A DNA stretch of 9,465 nt, from contig JAEUJR010000202.1 of NCBI GenBank assembly GCA_016793585.1, forward strand, positions 1 through 9,465, given 5' to 3'. Both the position numbers and the translations under genes were made by a program. The notes under the pieces were generated by a model. That model searched no databases and was not told where the DNA came from. It was given only the letters and a program-made list of their open reading frames with translations. The stretch comes from Archangium sp. GTDB taxonomy: Bacteria; Myxococcota; Myxococcia; Myxococcales; Myxococcaceae. Shown one piece after another: positions 1-6,280 of the stretch (the first letter of the stretch is position 1; each line of letters begins with the position of its first letter).

Positions 1-169
1 GGTCGACCAGCTGCACCTTCACCTGCGGGTTCGACAGCTCGGCGTAGAGCGCCTTCGCCGACACGCCTTCGCGCTCGTCGAGGCTCGCGCTGCGCCGGCC
101 CTCCGAGAAGAGCAACACGGCCAGCAGGGCCATCGCCGCGACGTAGATGAGCTGCTCGAAGCGCTTCAT
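1..169 (-). CDS. Membrane-anchored rhodanese-like protein, N-terminal fragment (runs off left edge)
   Basis: Only the first 56 codons are in the window; the stop lies beyond base 1. The protein begins MKRFEQLIYVAAMALLAVLL, a short basic start followed by one hydrophobic segment (about residues 7-21), which would act as an uncleaved N-terminal anchor or signal. After a charged linker, residues from about 35 on (VSAKALYAELSNPQVKVQLVD) match the usual opening of a single rhodanese domain, where a 'hxAxxLxxxL' helix precedes the 'hLVDVR' strand. The catalytic Cys loop would lie outside the window, so activity cannot be judged. The ATG overlaps the stop of the 43-residue gene by 4 bases (ATGA), making it the fourth gene of the sulfur operon. 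The rhodanese call is inferred from a partial domain; the membrane anchor and operon position are directly visible. Confidence 0.6.
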   Translation of the reverse strand, partial: MKRFEQLIYVAAMALLAVLLFSEGRRSASLDEREGVSAKALYAELSNPQVKVQLVD

Positions 170-297
170 GGCGTCGTTCCCGTCGTTGGAGCCGGGAGCC
201 GTGACTCCCGCTCGGCGTTGCGCGTGCGCAGCACCACCACGGCGGCGGCCATGGCGACGATGAGCGCGATGAAGGTGATGCGCACCGAGCGCTTCAT
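166..297 (-). CDS. Small single-pass membrane protein, 43 aa, unknown function
   Basis: This gene encodes 43 residues. It starts MKRSVRITF, has one hydrophobic Ala/Val-rich segment at about residues 7-23, then a basic and polar tail (RTRNAERESR) and a Thr/Pro/Gly end. Its ATG shares one base with the transporter's stop (TGATG), and its own stop overlaps the next start by 4 bases. That places it snugly between two clearly real genes and argues that it is translated. It belongs to no family I recognise. It could be a small auxiliary subunit of the YeeE-type transporter, or an anchor for the adjacent rhodanese proteins. Both it and the next protein begin MKR followed by a transmembrane helix, which could reflect an old duplication, but the resemblance is too short to prove this. 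It is small enough to be missed by automated annotation. Confidence 0.62.
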   Translation of the reverse strand: MKRSVRITFIALIVAMAAAVVVLRTRNAERESRLPAPTTGTTP

Positions 298-1433
298 CAG
301 TCGTAGACCTCGTCGCCGATGCGCTGCGCCTCGGCGAAGTCGAGCCGGCGGGTCGCCAGCAGCAGGTTCGAGGTCGCCATCGACACGACGAAGAACGTGC
401 CGCCCATGGCGAGGCTGCCCACCGAGAGCGTCGGCCACGCGGCGATGAAGGCGCCCGTCGTGCAGCCGCCGCCGATCATCGCGCCGAGCGCCAGCCCGAA
501 GCCGCCAGCCAGCGCCTTCGACGACGCCTTGAGGCTGAACGTCGGCTTCACCGTCGGGTGCGTCGCCGCCTCTGACGGCGTGGAGAAGCGCTTCGCGAGG
601 AAGCCTCCGGGGAAGACGCCGATGATGAGCATCGCGCGCCACAGAATGTCGTCGTTCACCTTCGGCACGAGCTCCATCGGGTGACCGACGAGGTGCGCCG
701 CGCCACCGACGACCGCGAGCGCTGCGCCCGAGAAGCCGAGGTAGCCGTTCTGCGCGGTCGCGAGCACGATGATGGTGCCGCCGAGCACGCCGCCGGCGAG
801 CCAGCTCCACTCGCCGCGAATGAGGTCGACGAGGCTGCGCGCGGGCTTCGCGGGCGTGAACGCCTTCTCGGGCAGGAAGCGGTCGACCGCGGTGGCGATG
901 GCGAAGAACAGCGCGCCCCACGCGATGGCGACGACGCCGTACGGCAGGCCGAGCAGGCCGTGCAGCGTGATGGGCTTCTGGTTGGTGGCGATGACGCCCG
1001 CGTCGGTGAGCGGCGCCTTCACCACCGAGTACGCGAGAATGCCGAGCACGAGGCCAGCGATGCTGAACAGCGTGGCAAAGCGTTTGTCGCCGCCCATGCC
1101 ACCGGCCTTCGCGACACAGGTGCCGGGACAGGTGCCCGTGGTGCCCATCGCGAGCCCGAAGATGACGCCTCCGAGGATGTGCGCCGACCCGAGGAAAGGC
1201 ATCACGCGCGGCACCAGGTGCAGCGGTTCGGCGAAGCCCAGCACCGACGCCAGGCCGTAGAGCACCGACGCCGTGGCGACCGCGGTGAAGGCGAACTTCA
1301 TCACCTTGGTATCGCGCAGCGTCAGCATGCCGATGACGCGCGAGAAGCGGCTCGCGCCCACCTTGTAGAGGACGACGCCGAACGCTGCGCCCGTGGCGAG
1401 GCCTCCGAGCACGGCGGTCGCCGCGCCGCTCAT
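297..1433 (-). CDS. YeeE/YedE-family sulfur-compound transporter (fused two-half form)
   Basis: The 378-residue polytopic inner-membrane protein belongs to the YeeE/YedE (Sulf_transp, TsuA-like) family, whose characterised members import thiosulfate and whose relatives are linked to persulfide movement. Two family repeats are visible. The N-terminal half contains GTTGTCPGTCVAKAGG at about 98-112 (Cys102, Cys106). The C-terminal half contains GAMIGGGCTTGAF at about 317-329 (Cys324), followed by the typical Gly-rich helix SVGSLAMGG. The length equals two of the roughly 140-180 residue half-proteins that other bacteria encode separately, joined by a charged linker near 185-210. From established TsuA work, conserved cysteines relay the substrate through persulfide-like contacts. 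No cysteine is present in the first helix here (GVVLYKVGASRFSR), unlike TsuA. The start codon overlaps the upstream sulfurtransferase stop by 4 bases (1430-1433). The exact substrate (thiosulfate versus another sulfane-sulfur compound) is inferred. Confidence 0.92.
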   Translation of the reverse strand: MSGAATAVLGGLATGAAFGVVLYKVGASRFSRVIGMLTLRDTKVMKFAFTAVATASVLYGLASVLGFAEPLHLVPRVMPFLGSAHILGGVIFGLAMGTTGTCPGTCVAKAGGMGGDKRFATLFSIAGLVLGILAYSVVKAPLTDAGVIATNQKPITLHGLLGLPYGVVAIAWGALFFAIATAVDRFLPEKAFTPAKPARSLVDLIRGEWSWLAGGVLGGTIIVLATAQNGYLGFSGAALAVVGGAAHLVGHPMELVPKVNDDILWRAMLIIGVFPGGFLAKRFSTPSEAATHPTVKPTFSLKASSKALAGGFGLALGAMIGGGCTTGAFIAAWPTLSVGSLAMGGTFFVVSMATSNLLLATRRLDFAEAQRIGDEVYD

Positions 1434-2368
1434 TGCTGCGTCCCGAGCGGGAGCTCAGGCGTGTTGCCCCACTCGCTCCACCCGCCGACGTACAGCTTCG
1501 TGTTGGGGTGGCCCGCCTTCAGCAGCGCGAGGTACTGGAAGGAGCCCCGGCCGAGGCCGACGTGGCAGTACGTGATGACCGGCTTGCCCGCGTCGTAGCC
1601 ATTCTTCTTCAGCTTCTCGAGCTGCTTGGCGAGGTCCTTCTGGTCCTTGAGCGTGGGTTTGCCAGCCTCGGCGTCTTTGTTGCCGGCGTACTTCGTCCAC
1701 GGAGAGAAGACGGCGCCGGGAATGAAGCCGCCGCGCGCGACGATGACCTCCTTGCCGGGCGCGGTGAGCCCCGCGAGCAGCTCCTTGCCCGTGTACTCCT
1801 CGAGCTTGTGCCGAGAGTCGAGCAGCAGCGCCTTCGACGGGTCCTTCACCACCGCCTCGACGTCGGCGCGGCTGGCGATCATCGACCACTGCACCTCACC
1901 CTTGAACGTCTTCGCCGCCGGCGCCTTGCCCTTGCCCTCTTCGACGGCGCCACCCTTCGCCTTCCACGCCGCCAGGCCGCCATCGAGCACCTTCACGTTC
2001 TTGTGCCCGTAGAGCGTGAGGAAGAACCAGCCACCGCTGGCGTTCACGCCCATGCCCGCGTCGTAGACGACGACCTGCGTGGCAGCGTCGATGCCCAGCG
2101 TCTTGCCGATGAAGTCGAAGGCCGTGGCCTCGCACATCGGCAGGCCCTTGCACTTGCGCACGTCGTCGAGCAGCTGCAGGTCGTGCGCGAAGGCCTCGAC
2201 GGCGCCCGGCAGATGACCCTTCTCGAACTCCTTCTCGTTGTCGGCGGCGACGAAGCGCACCCCTTCTTTGCCAGCCAGCTTCAGCGCGTCGTCGACGCTG
2301 ATGAAGACGTCTTGCGCAGACGCAGAGAGCGACGACACGAGCGTCGCGAGCAGCAACAGCCGGGACAT
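1430..2368 (-). CDS. Exported two-domain rhodanese-type sulfurtransferase
   Basis: This 312-residue protein starts with a signal peptide (MSRLLLLATLVSSLSASA, likely cut before Gln19), so it should act in the periplasm. Two tandem rhodanese domains follow. The N-terminal domain (about 20-150) carries GHLPGA (51-56) and VLDGG (127-131), but has Asp103 where the catalytic Cys would sit, so it is inactive as in classical thiosulfate sulfurtransferases. The C-terminal domain (about 165-310) carries LLLDSR, a GFIPGA motif and the active loop YCHVGLGRGS with Cys268, then GGWSEWG. Such enzymes move sulfane sulfur from thiosulfate or mercaptopyruvate to thiols or cyanide; the donor cannot be read from the loop. 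An extra pair, Cys73 and Cys79, lies in the first domain. The start is fixed by the signal peptide and a strong AAGGAG five bases before the ATG. It is first in the operon and overlaps the transporter gene by 4 bases. Confidence 0.95.
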   Translation of the reverse strand: MSRLLLLATLVSSLSASAQDVFISVDDALKLAGKEGVRFVAADNEKEFEKGHLPGAVEAFAHDLQLLDDVRKCKGLPMCEATAFDFIGKTLGIDAATQVVVYDAGMGVNASGGWFFLTLYGHKNVKVLDGGLAAWKAKGGAVEEGKGKAPAAKTFKGEVQWSMIASRADVEAVVKDPSKALLLDSRHKLEEYTGKELLAGLTAPGKEVIVARGGFIPGAVFSPWTKYAGNKDAEAGKPTLKDQKDLAKQLEKLKKNGYDAGKPVITYCHVGLGRGSFQYLALLKAGHPNTKLYVGGWSEWGNTPELPLGTQQ

Positions 2369-2373
2369 GGGGG

Positions 2374-2379
2374 CTCCTT
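2374..2379 (-). promoter_or_regulatory. Strong ribosome binding site of the sulfurtransferase
   Basis: On the minus strand AAGGAG lies five bases before the ATG at 2368. It is the best Shine-Dalgarno sequence in the sulfur operon and fixes the first start. The downstream genes have much weaker sites and appear to rely on stop-start coupling. Confidence 0.85.
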
Positions 2380-2388
2380 GGTGACCAA
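2378..2388. promoter_or_regulatory. Candidate operator: 11-bp perfect palindrome at the RBS
   Basis: TTGGTGACCAA is a perfect odd-length palindrome that overlaps the Shine-Dalgarno sequence of the sulfur operon. Its TGGT/ACCA arms resemble half-sites bound by several small transcription factors. Its position between promoter and start would suit a repressor site. No regulator gene is adjacent to the operon, so this is only an inference from symmetry. Confidence 0.3.
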
Positions 2389-2401
2389 TGTGAAACGTCG
2401 G

Positions 2402-2450
2402 GGCTCAGAGCCATGGCTGCTGAATTCGATTCAGGGCGCTGATGCGCCCT
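2402..2450. promoter_or_regulatory. Palindrome cluster in the sulfur operon / moaA divergent region
   Basis: Several exact inverted repeats are packed here. They are GGCTC-A-GAGCC (2402-2412), AGCCATGGCT (2409-2418), CTGAAT-TCG-ATTCAG (2420-2434) and a 7-bp stem with a 4-base loop, AGGGCGC-TGAT-GCGCCCT (2433-2450). On the plus strand the last is followed by CTCTGTTTTC, so it could act as a weak terminator or as an attenuator in a leader for moaA. On the minus strand it lies in the likely leader of the sulfur operon. The 2420-2434 repeat has the size and spacing of a protein-binding operator. The 2369-2505 interval must hold both divergent promoters, but I could not assign convincing -35/-10 boxes. 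Confidence 0.4.
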
Positions 2451-2505
2451 CTGTTTTCAAACACTTGCGAGCGCACGAACCGCAACCGGCCGGTTTCGGC
2501 TCTTG

Positions 2506-3531
2506 ATGAACCGCATGGTCGTCGATCGCCGCCAGCGCTCGCTCGAGAGCCTTCGCCTGTCGGTGACCGATCGCTGCAACCTGCGGTGCCAGTACTGCAT
2601 GCCGGAGTCGAAGTACGACTGGGTGCCGCAGCCCGAGCTGTTGTCGTTCGAGGAGCTGTCGCGGGTCGTCGACGCGTTCATCACCAACGGCATACGCAAG
2701 GTGCGGCTGACGGGTGGTGAGCCGCTGTTGCGCGCCGACCTGCCGAGGCTGGTCGAGTCGTTGGCGCAGAAGCCCCTCGACGAGCTGGCGCTGACGACGA
2801 ATGGGGTGCGGCTGGCTGCGATGGCGAAGGCGCTCCGCGCGGCGGGCCTCAGGCAGCTGACGGTCAGCATCGACAGCCTCTCGCGCGCGACGTTTCTGCG
2901 AATCGCGCGGCGCGACGAGCTGGCCCAGGTGCTCGCGGGAATCTCGGCGGCCAAAGACGCGGGCTTCACGAGGCTCAAGCTCGACACGGTGTTGCTGCGC
3001 GGCGTGAACGACCACGAGGTGGGGCCGCTGCTCGAGTTCGCGCGCTCCATCGACGCCGAGCTGCGGTTCATCGAGTACATGGACGTCGGCGGCGCGACGC
3101 AGTGGAGGCCCGAGCACGTCGTGTCGCGGGCCGAGGTGCTGACGCAGGTGGCGGCGCTTCGCGGTCTTCCAGTTCCCGTCGCAGGGCGTGGGAGCGCTCC
3201 GGCCGAGCGGTTTCAGCTCCCCGATGGGCAGGTGTTCGGAGTCGTCGCGTCGACGACGCAGCCGTTCTGTGGAACGTGTGACCGCGCGCGCCTGAGCGCC
3301 GATGGGCAGCTGTTCACGTGTCTGTATTCAGCGCGTGGCACCGACGTGAAGGCGTGGCTGCGCTCGGGCGTGACGAACGAGGCGCTCGCGGAGCAGCTCG
3401 CCCGCGTGTGGCGGAACCGGAGTGACCGCGGCGCGGAGGAGCGGGCGCGGCTCGACCTGCGCGGGCCGCTCCTCGACGCCGAGGGCCTTCGGAGCGTGCC
3501 GCACCTCGAGATGCACCGCCGCGGCGGGTGA
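2506..3531 (+). CDS. moaA: GTP 3',8-cyclase MoaA (molybdenum cofactor biosynthesis)
   Basis: MoaA is the radical-SAM enzyme that, with MoaC, turns GTP into cyclic pyranopterin monophosphate, the first step of molybdopterin synthesis in the cytosol. From the ATG at 2506 the protein has 341 residues, the normal family size. The N-terminal 4Fe-4S site is VTDRCNLRCQYCMP (Cys24, 28, 31), followed by LTGGEPLLR (68-76), TTNG (97-100) and SID (121-123). The second cluster, specific to MoaA, is FCGTCDRARLSADGQLFTC (Cys255, 258, 272). The chain ends in Gly-Gly, the C-terminal tail needed for GTP activation. Three starts are possible: TTG 2503, ATG 2506 and ATG 2515. No clear Shine-Dalgarno precedes any of them, and 2515 would fit family alignments as well. 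It is transcribed divergently from the sulfur operon with a 137-base gap, and no other moa gene is in the window. Confidence 0.97.
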   Translation: MNRMVVDRRQRSLESLRLSVTDRCNLRCQYCMPESKYDWVPQPELLSFEELSRVVDAFITNGIRKVRLTGGEPLLRADLPRLVESLAQKPLDELALTTNGVRLAAMAKALRAAGLRQLTVSIDSLSRATFLRIARRDELAQVLAGISAAKDAGFTRLKLDTVLLRGVNDHEVGPLLEFARSIDAELRFIEYMDVGGATQWRPEHVVSRAEVLTQVAALRGLPVPVAGRGSAPAERFQLPDGQVFGVVASTTQPFCGTCDRARLSADGQLFTCLYSARGTDVKAWLRSGVTNEALAEQLARVWRNRSDRGAEERARLDLRGPLLDAEGLRSVPHLEMHRRGG

Positions 3532-3707
3532 CGTCGCCCGGTGGTCGTCGAGCCAGCTCGAGACCGGCGCGTCACCTTCGGGCGCGGGGCTCGGAGTGAC
3601 GTCTCTTCATCCTTTCGCCCCGGCGAAACGCGCAGCAGAGAACGCCGCACCCGCGGAGTCGTTGCTTCTCGCTGGGTCGACGTTGCCCCGTCACCAACCG
3701 GTGCCAT
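3532..3707. other. Convergent intergenic region, possible weak moaA terminator
   Basis: This 176-base gap separates the converging moaA and GMC oxidoreductase genes. It holds a split inverted repeat: GAGAC (3560-3564) and GTCAC (3571-3575) pair with GTGAC (3596-3600) and GTCTC (3601-3605), and a T-rich stretch (TTCATCCTTTC) follows. This could end moaA transcripts, but the stem has an internal bulge and a long loop. No convincing gene lies here. Confidence 0.3.
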
Positions 3708-5207
3708 CTACGCCGCGACGCGCAAGCCACAGAGATGCGCGAGGCCCATGATGCTCACCATCGGGTTCACGCCCGTGTTCGTCGGGAACACGCTCGAGTC
3801 GGCCACGAAGAGCCCCTCGACGTCGTGATGGCGAAAGTCCGGCCGCACGACCGAGGTGCGTGGGTCGCTGCCCATGCGCGCAGTGCCGAACAGGTGCGTC
3901 ATCGACATCGAATAGGCACCGGCGTCGAGCGGAGCGCTGGTCTCGAGCGCGCTCGCCTGCTCCATCGAGTGCAGCGCCGAGGCGACGCCAGAGATTCCCG
4001 GGGCGACCACCTCGGCTCCGGCCGCCACGAACAGCCGCGCGACGACGCTCGCGCCACGCCGCACCGTCTTCACGTCATCGGCCGTCAGCGCGTATCGCAC
4101 GAGGGTCGCGCCACCGACGCTGCGCACCGAGCCACGCGCCTTCGCCCGAATGGCCGCGCCCCAGGCCGCGTGATGGTGCAGCTGCGCGAGCGACTTCGTG
4201 AACGCCGCGCCCGTGCCCGGCAGCCGGCTCGCGAGAATCGAGACGTCGAACCCGAGCGCTTCGACCTTGATGCCCTCGTGCCGCAGCCCGATGACCTCGT
4301 GCCCCTGGGTCGCGCCGAGGTGATTGTTCACCGGCTCGGCGAACCGGCCCGTCACCGACACGCCCGGGTGCGCCATCAGGTTGTCGCCGACCGGCCCGCG
4401 GGTCAGCCCGCTCTCACGCAGGAGCAGCGGCGTCTGAATCGCGCTCGCCGCCACGACGACGGCGTGGCTCGCGCTCACGTCGACCCGCACTCCACGCGCC
4501 GTGACGGCTTCGACGCCGACCGCGCGTCGCCGCTCCAGCACGAGTCGCCGCGCACGAACGCCCGAGACGACCTTCGCGCCCAGCTTCACCGCGTCGGCGA
4601 GGAACGTGCGGTCGGCGCTGGCCTTCGCGCCAGTGGGGCAACCCTGCAGACAGCGGCCACTGCCTCGACACCCGGGCGTGTTGCGGCGAATCGGCCGGTG
4701 CTCGAGCCCCAACACGCCGGCGCCCTTCCCGAGCAGCAGGTTCTTCGTGCCGGCGACCGCCGGGTCCGTCGGCGCGACCTGCAGCCGCGCGTCGACCATC
4801 GCCTCTGCACGCACCACGTCGCTCCAGGGCAGCTGCTCGCCGAGCGCGGGGTCGTCTCGCAGCCACTGCTCGTGCACGTCGCGCGGCAGGTTCCAGCAGA
4901 TGGCGCCGTTGATGACCGACGTACCGCCCACGGCCTTGCCCTGCAGGTACGGAATGATGGTCGGCCCGAGCGCGACCGACATGCCCAGCTCGCGATACCA
5001 GCGAGACATCGCCTCGAGGCCGCTCTCGGGAAAGGCGGCGGTGGTGGCCTCGTCACCTTCTTCGAGCACGATGACCGAGAGCCCGCGCGAGGCGAGCGTC
5101 CACGCGGCGGTGGCGCCCGCGGGCCCACTGCCCACCACCACGACCTCGGCGCGAAGCTGGAGCGGACTGCGAACGGCTCGACCATCGAACTCGACCAGCG
5201 TCGTCAT
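3708..5207 (-). CDS. GMC-family FAD-dependent oxidoreductase (alcohol oxidase/dehydrogenase type)
   Basis: The 499-residue protein is a glucose-methanol-choline oxidoreductase. The FAD-binding Rossmann motif VVVGSGPAGATAA lies near the N-terminus (Gly26-Gly31), and the family signature GKAVGGTSVINGA lies at about 90-102. A Cys-rich insert, CRGSGRCLQGCPTGAK (Cys180, 186, 190), resembles that of long-chain fatty alcohol oxidases and some sugar or sterol GMC enzymes. The C-terminal domain has HLFGTARMGSD (His438) and FVADSSVFPTNTGVNPM (Asn481), the usual catalytic His-Asn pair. No signal peptide or membrane segment is seen, so it is probably cytosolic. A GTG 12 bases upstream (5219) is possible, but the ATG at 5207 has GGAG six bases before it and is preferred. 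It lies 55 bases downstream of the accessory gene, in one unit with the FadR-like regulator. Substrate is unknown; a fatty or sterol alcohol is an inference from family and regulator type. Confidence 0.93.
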   Translation of the reverse strand: MTTLVEFDGRAVRSPLQLRAEVVVVGSGPAGATAAWTLASRGLSVIVLEEGDEATTAAFPESGLEAMSRWYRELGMSVALGPTIIPYLQGKAVGGTSVINGAICWNLPRDVHEQWLRDDPALGEQLPWSDVVRAEAMVDARLQVAPTDPAVAGTKNLLLGKGAGVLGLEHRPIRRNTPGCRGSGRCLQGCPTGAKASADRTFLADAVKLGAKVVSGVRARRLVLERRRAVGVEAVTARGVRVDVSASHAVVVAASAIQTPLLLRESGLTRGPVGDNLMAHPGVSVTGRFAEPVNNHLGATQGHEVIGLRHEGIKVEALGFDVSILASRLPGTGAAFTKSLAQLHHHAAWGAAIRAKARGSVRSVGGATLVRYALTADDVKTVRRGASVVARLFVAAGAEVVAPGISGVASALHSMEQASALETSAPLDAGAYSMSMTHLFGTARMGSDPRTSVVRPDFRHHDVEGLFVADSSVFPTNTGVNPMVSIMGLAHLCGLRVAA

Positions 5208-5262
5208 GGGGCACTCCACTGACTCGAGCCGACGGGCCGCTGCCCGGCACCGCAGCGCGCGC

Positions 5263-6135
5263 TCACGGCGTGCCCCACTGGCTTCTCGCCCCCGGCGCTT
5301 CGAACAGGGCGAAGCACGCCAGCACCTTCAACGTCGAGACGAGCTGGCGAATGGGGAGCCGGGCGTGCGTGGCCATCGCGTCGATGCAGGCCGCACGCGC
5401 GTCGGCGTCGAGCGCGAAGAAGGGTCTGCGAAACGCCGGCAGCGTGACGGGCAGAAACGTGAGCGCGTGCACCGCCGCGCGCAGGCCGGGCCCGAGCATC
5501 GTGGGGGCGTGCGCCGACAGCAGCTCCCAGAAGCGCGCGCGGTCGGCGACGGCGGTGCCGAGGAGCGCGTCGAAGAGCGCGTCAGCCCACCGTCGCTCGA
5601 AGGCGTGCAGCAACGGCGTGGGCTGGAACAGGGGCGGCACGAACGAGACGCGGTGTTCACGCTCGAGCACGAACCAGGTCGGCGTGCGTACGCGCAGGGG
5701 CCCGACGATGGCGTCGCTCACGCCGAGCAGCTGGTCTGCGCTTCCCGCCGCGAGCGAGACGAGCGGGTCTTTGACGAAGTGCATCGTGTCGGCGTTGAAC
5801 GGCCCATAGTCGATGACCAGCCCCGGCCCGTCGCTGGCGACCACTTCGAAGGGCCAGACCCAGCGCGGCGCTCCTGCGCGGGTCTTCGGCTCGCTCGGCG
5901 CCGACAGCCCACGCTGCTCGAGCCGCACGTTCCACCCGACCAGCCGGCCATCGGGCAGCCGGTGAAAACACTTCTGAAACGTCTGCCACGTGAGGCGTTC
6001 GACGAAGCGCGGCGTCGCAAGCACGGTGCCGCGGTACGCCCAGCCTTCGAGGCTTCGCGGGTCGATGGCGTGACCGGTTCGCAGCAGCTCGCCGAGCTGC
6101 GCCTTCGACATGGCGCGAAGGGCGTCGAGGGTCAT
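5263..6135 (-). CDS. Accessory protein paired with GMC oxidoreductase, 290 aa, uncertain function
   Basis: The 290-residue soluble protein appears to have two parts. Residues about 25-165 are rich in Trp, Gly and beta-forming stretches (LEGWAYRGTVL, GWNVRLEQRG, GLVIDYGPFNADTMHFVKDP, PTWFVLERE), suggesting a lipocalin-like or GXWXG-type ligand-binding barrel. Residues about 185-290 are helical: ALDADARAACIDAMATHARL followed by PIRQLVSTLKVLACFALFEAPG. This resembles the small helical region at the N-terminus of fatty alcohol oxidases and the gluconate dehydrogenase small subunit. That similarity is my recollection of pattern, not a search result. No signal peptide is present. An AAGGAAG sequence upstream supports ATG 6135; the frame remains open far upstream, but that extension overlaps the regulator out of frame and reads as low-complexity Arg/Ser. 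The likely role is substrate delivery to, or complex formation with, the GMC enzyme encoded next. Confidence 0.8.
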   Translation of the reverse strand: MTLDALRAMSKAQLGELLRTGHAIDPRSLEGWAYRGTVLATPRFVERLTWQTFQKCFHRLPDGRLVGWNVRLEQRGLSAPSEPKTRAGAPRWVWPFEVVASDGPGLVIDYGPFNADTMHFVKDPLVSLAAGSADQLLGVSDAIVGPLRVRTPTWFVLEREHRVSFVPPLFQPTPLLHAFERRWADALFDALLGTAVADRARFWELLSAHAPTMLGPGLRAAVHALTFLPVTLPAFRRPFFALDADARAACIDAMATHARLPIRQLVSTLKVLACFALFEAPGARSQWGTP

Positions 6136-6280
6136 GGCGCTTCTTCCTTTCGGCGTTCTGGCCGATGGGCCCGGTGGCGCAGCCCTCGCCGGGCCGACGT
6201 ACCGCCTTCCTCGCGCCCGTCGGCTGCAGCGCGTCGGGCCCGGGTTCGAGCCAATGGCCGTTCGACCTGAAGGAGCGCCG
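6136..6280. other. Spacer between regulator and accessory gene with inverted repeat
   Basis: This 145-base GC-rich gap contains GGCCCGG (6168-6174) and its exact complement CCGGGCC (6189-6195), a 7-bp stem with a 14-base loop, and another GGGCCCGGG near 6236. There is no T-tract, so a terminator is doubtful. A structured leader or partial attenuation between regulator and catabolic genes is possible. No coding content was recognised. Confidence 0.3.

Noticed and set aside
681..1598. 305-codon plus-strand frame opposite the YeeE-type transporter
   Set aside because: Highly charged Arg/Glu/Ala/His antisense product; the minus strand encodes a convincing polytopic membrane protein.
1433..2506. 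357-codon plus-strand frame opposite the sulfurtransferase
   Set aside because: Arg/Leu/Val/Glu-rich antisense translation without motifs. The minus strand has a signal peptide, two rhodanese domains and a strong ribosome site.
3213..3707. 164-codon minus-strand frame between the GMC gene and moaA
   Set aside because: Most of it lies antisense to moaA and is Arg/Ser/Thr-rich without structure or a ribosome site.
3541..3828. Plus-strand frame whose start (RRVTFGRGARSDV) looks like the first strand of an FHA domain
   Set aside because: The later FHA hallmarks (Ser-Arg and Asn-His motifs) are absent, the frame soon becomes Arg-rich, and it runs into the antisense of the GMC gene. The match is most likely chance.
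3735..5222. 495-codon plus-strand open frame opposite the GMC oxidoreductase
   Set aside because: It is a shadow of the GC-rich codon pattern: the product is mostly Arg/His/Ala/Asp low complexity with no domain, while the minus strand encodes a complete GMC enzyme.
5233..5246. Small hairpin CGGGC-CGCT-GCCCG between the accessory and GMC genes
   Set aside because: The stem is only five base pairs with no T-tract. Such structures are common by chance in DNA of this composition, so it is not called a terminator.
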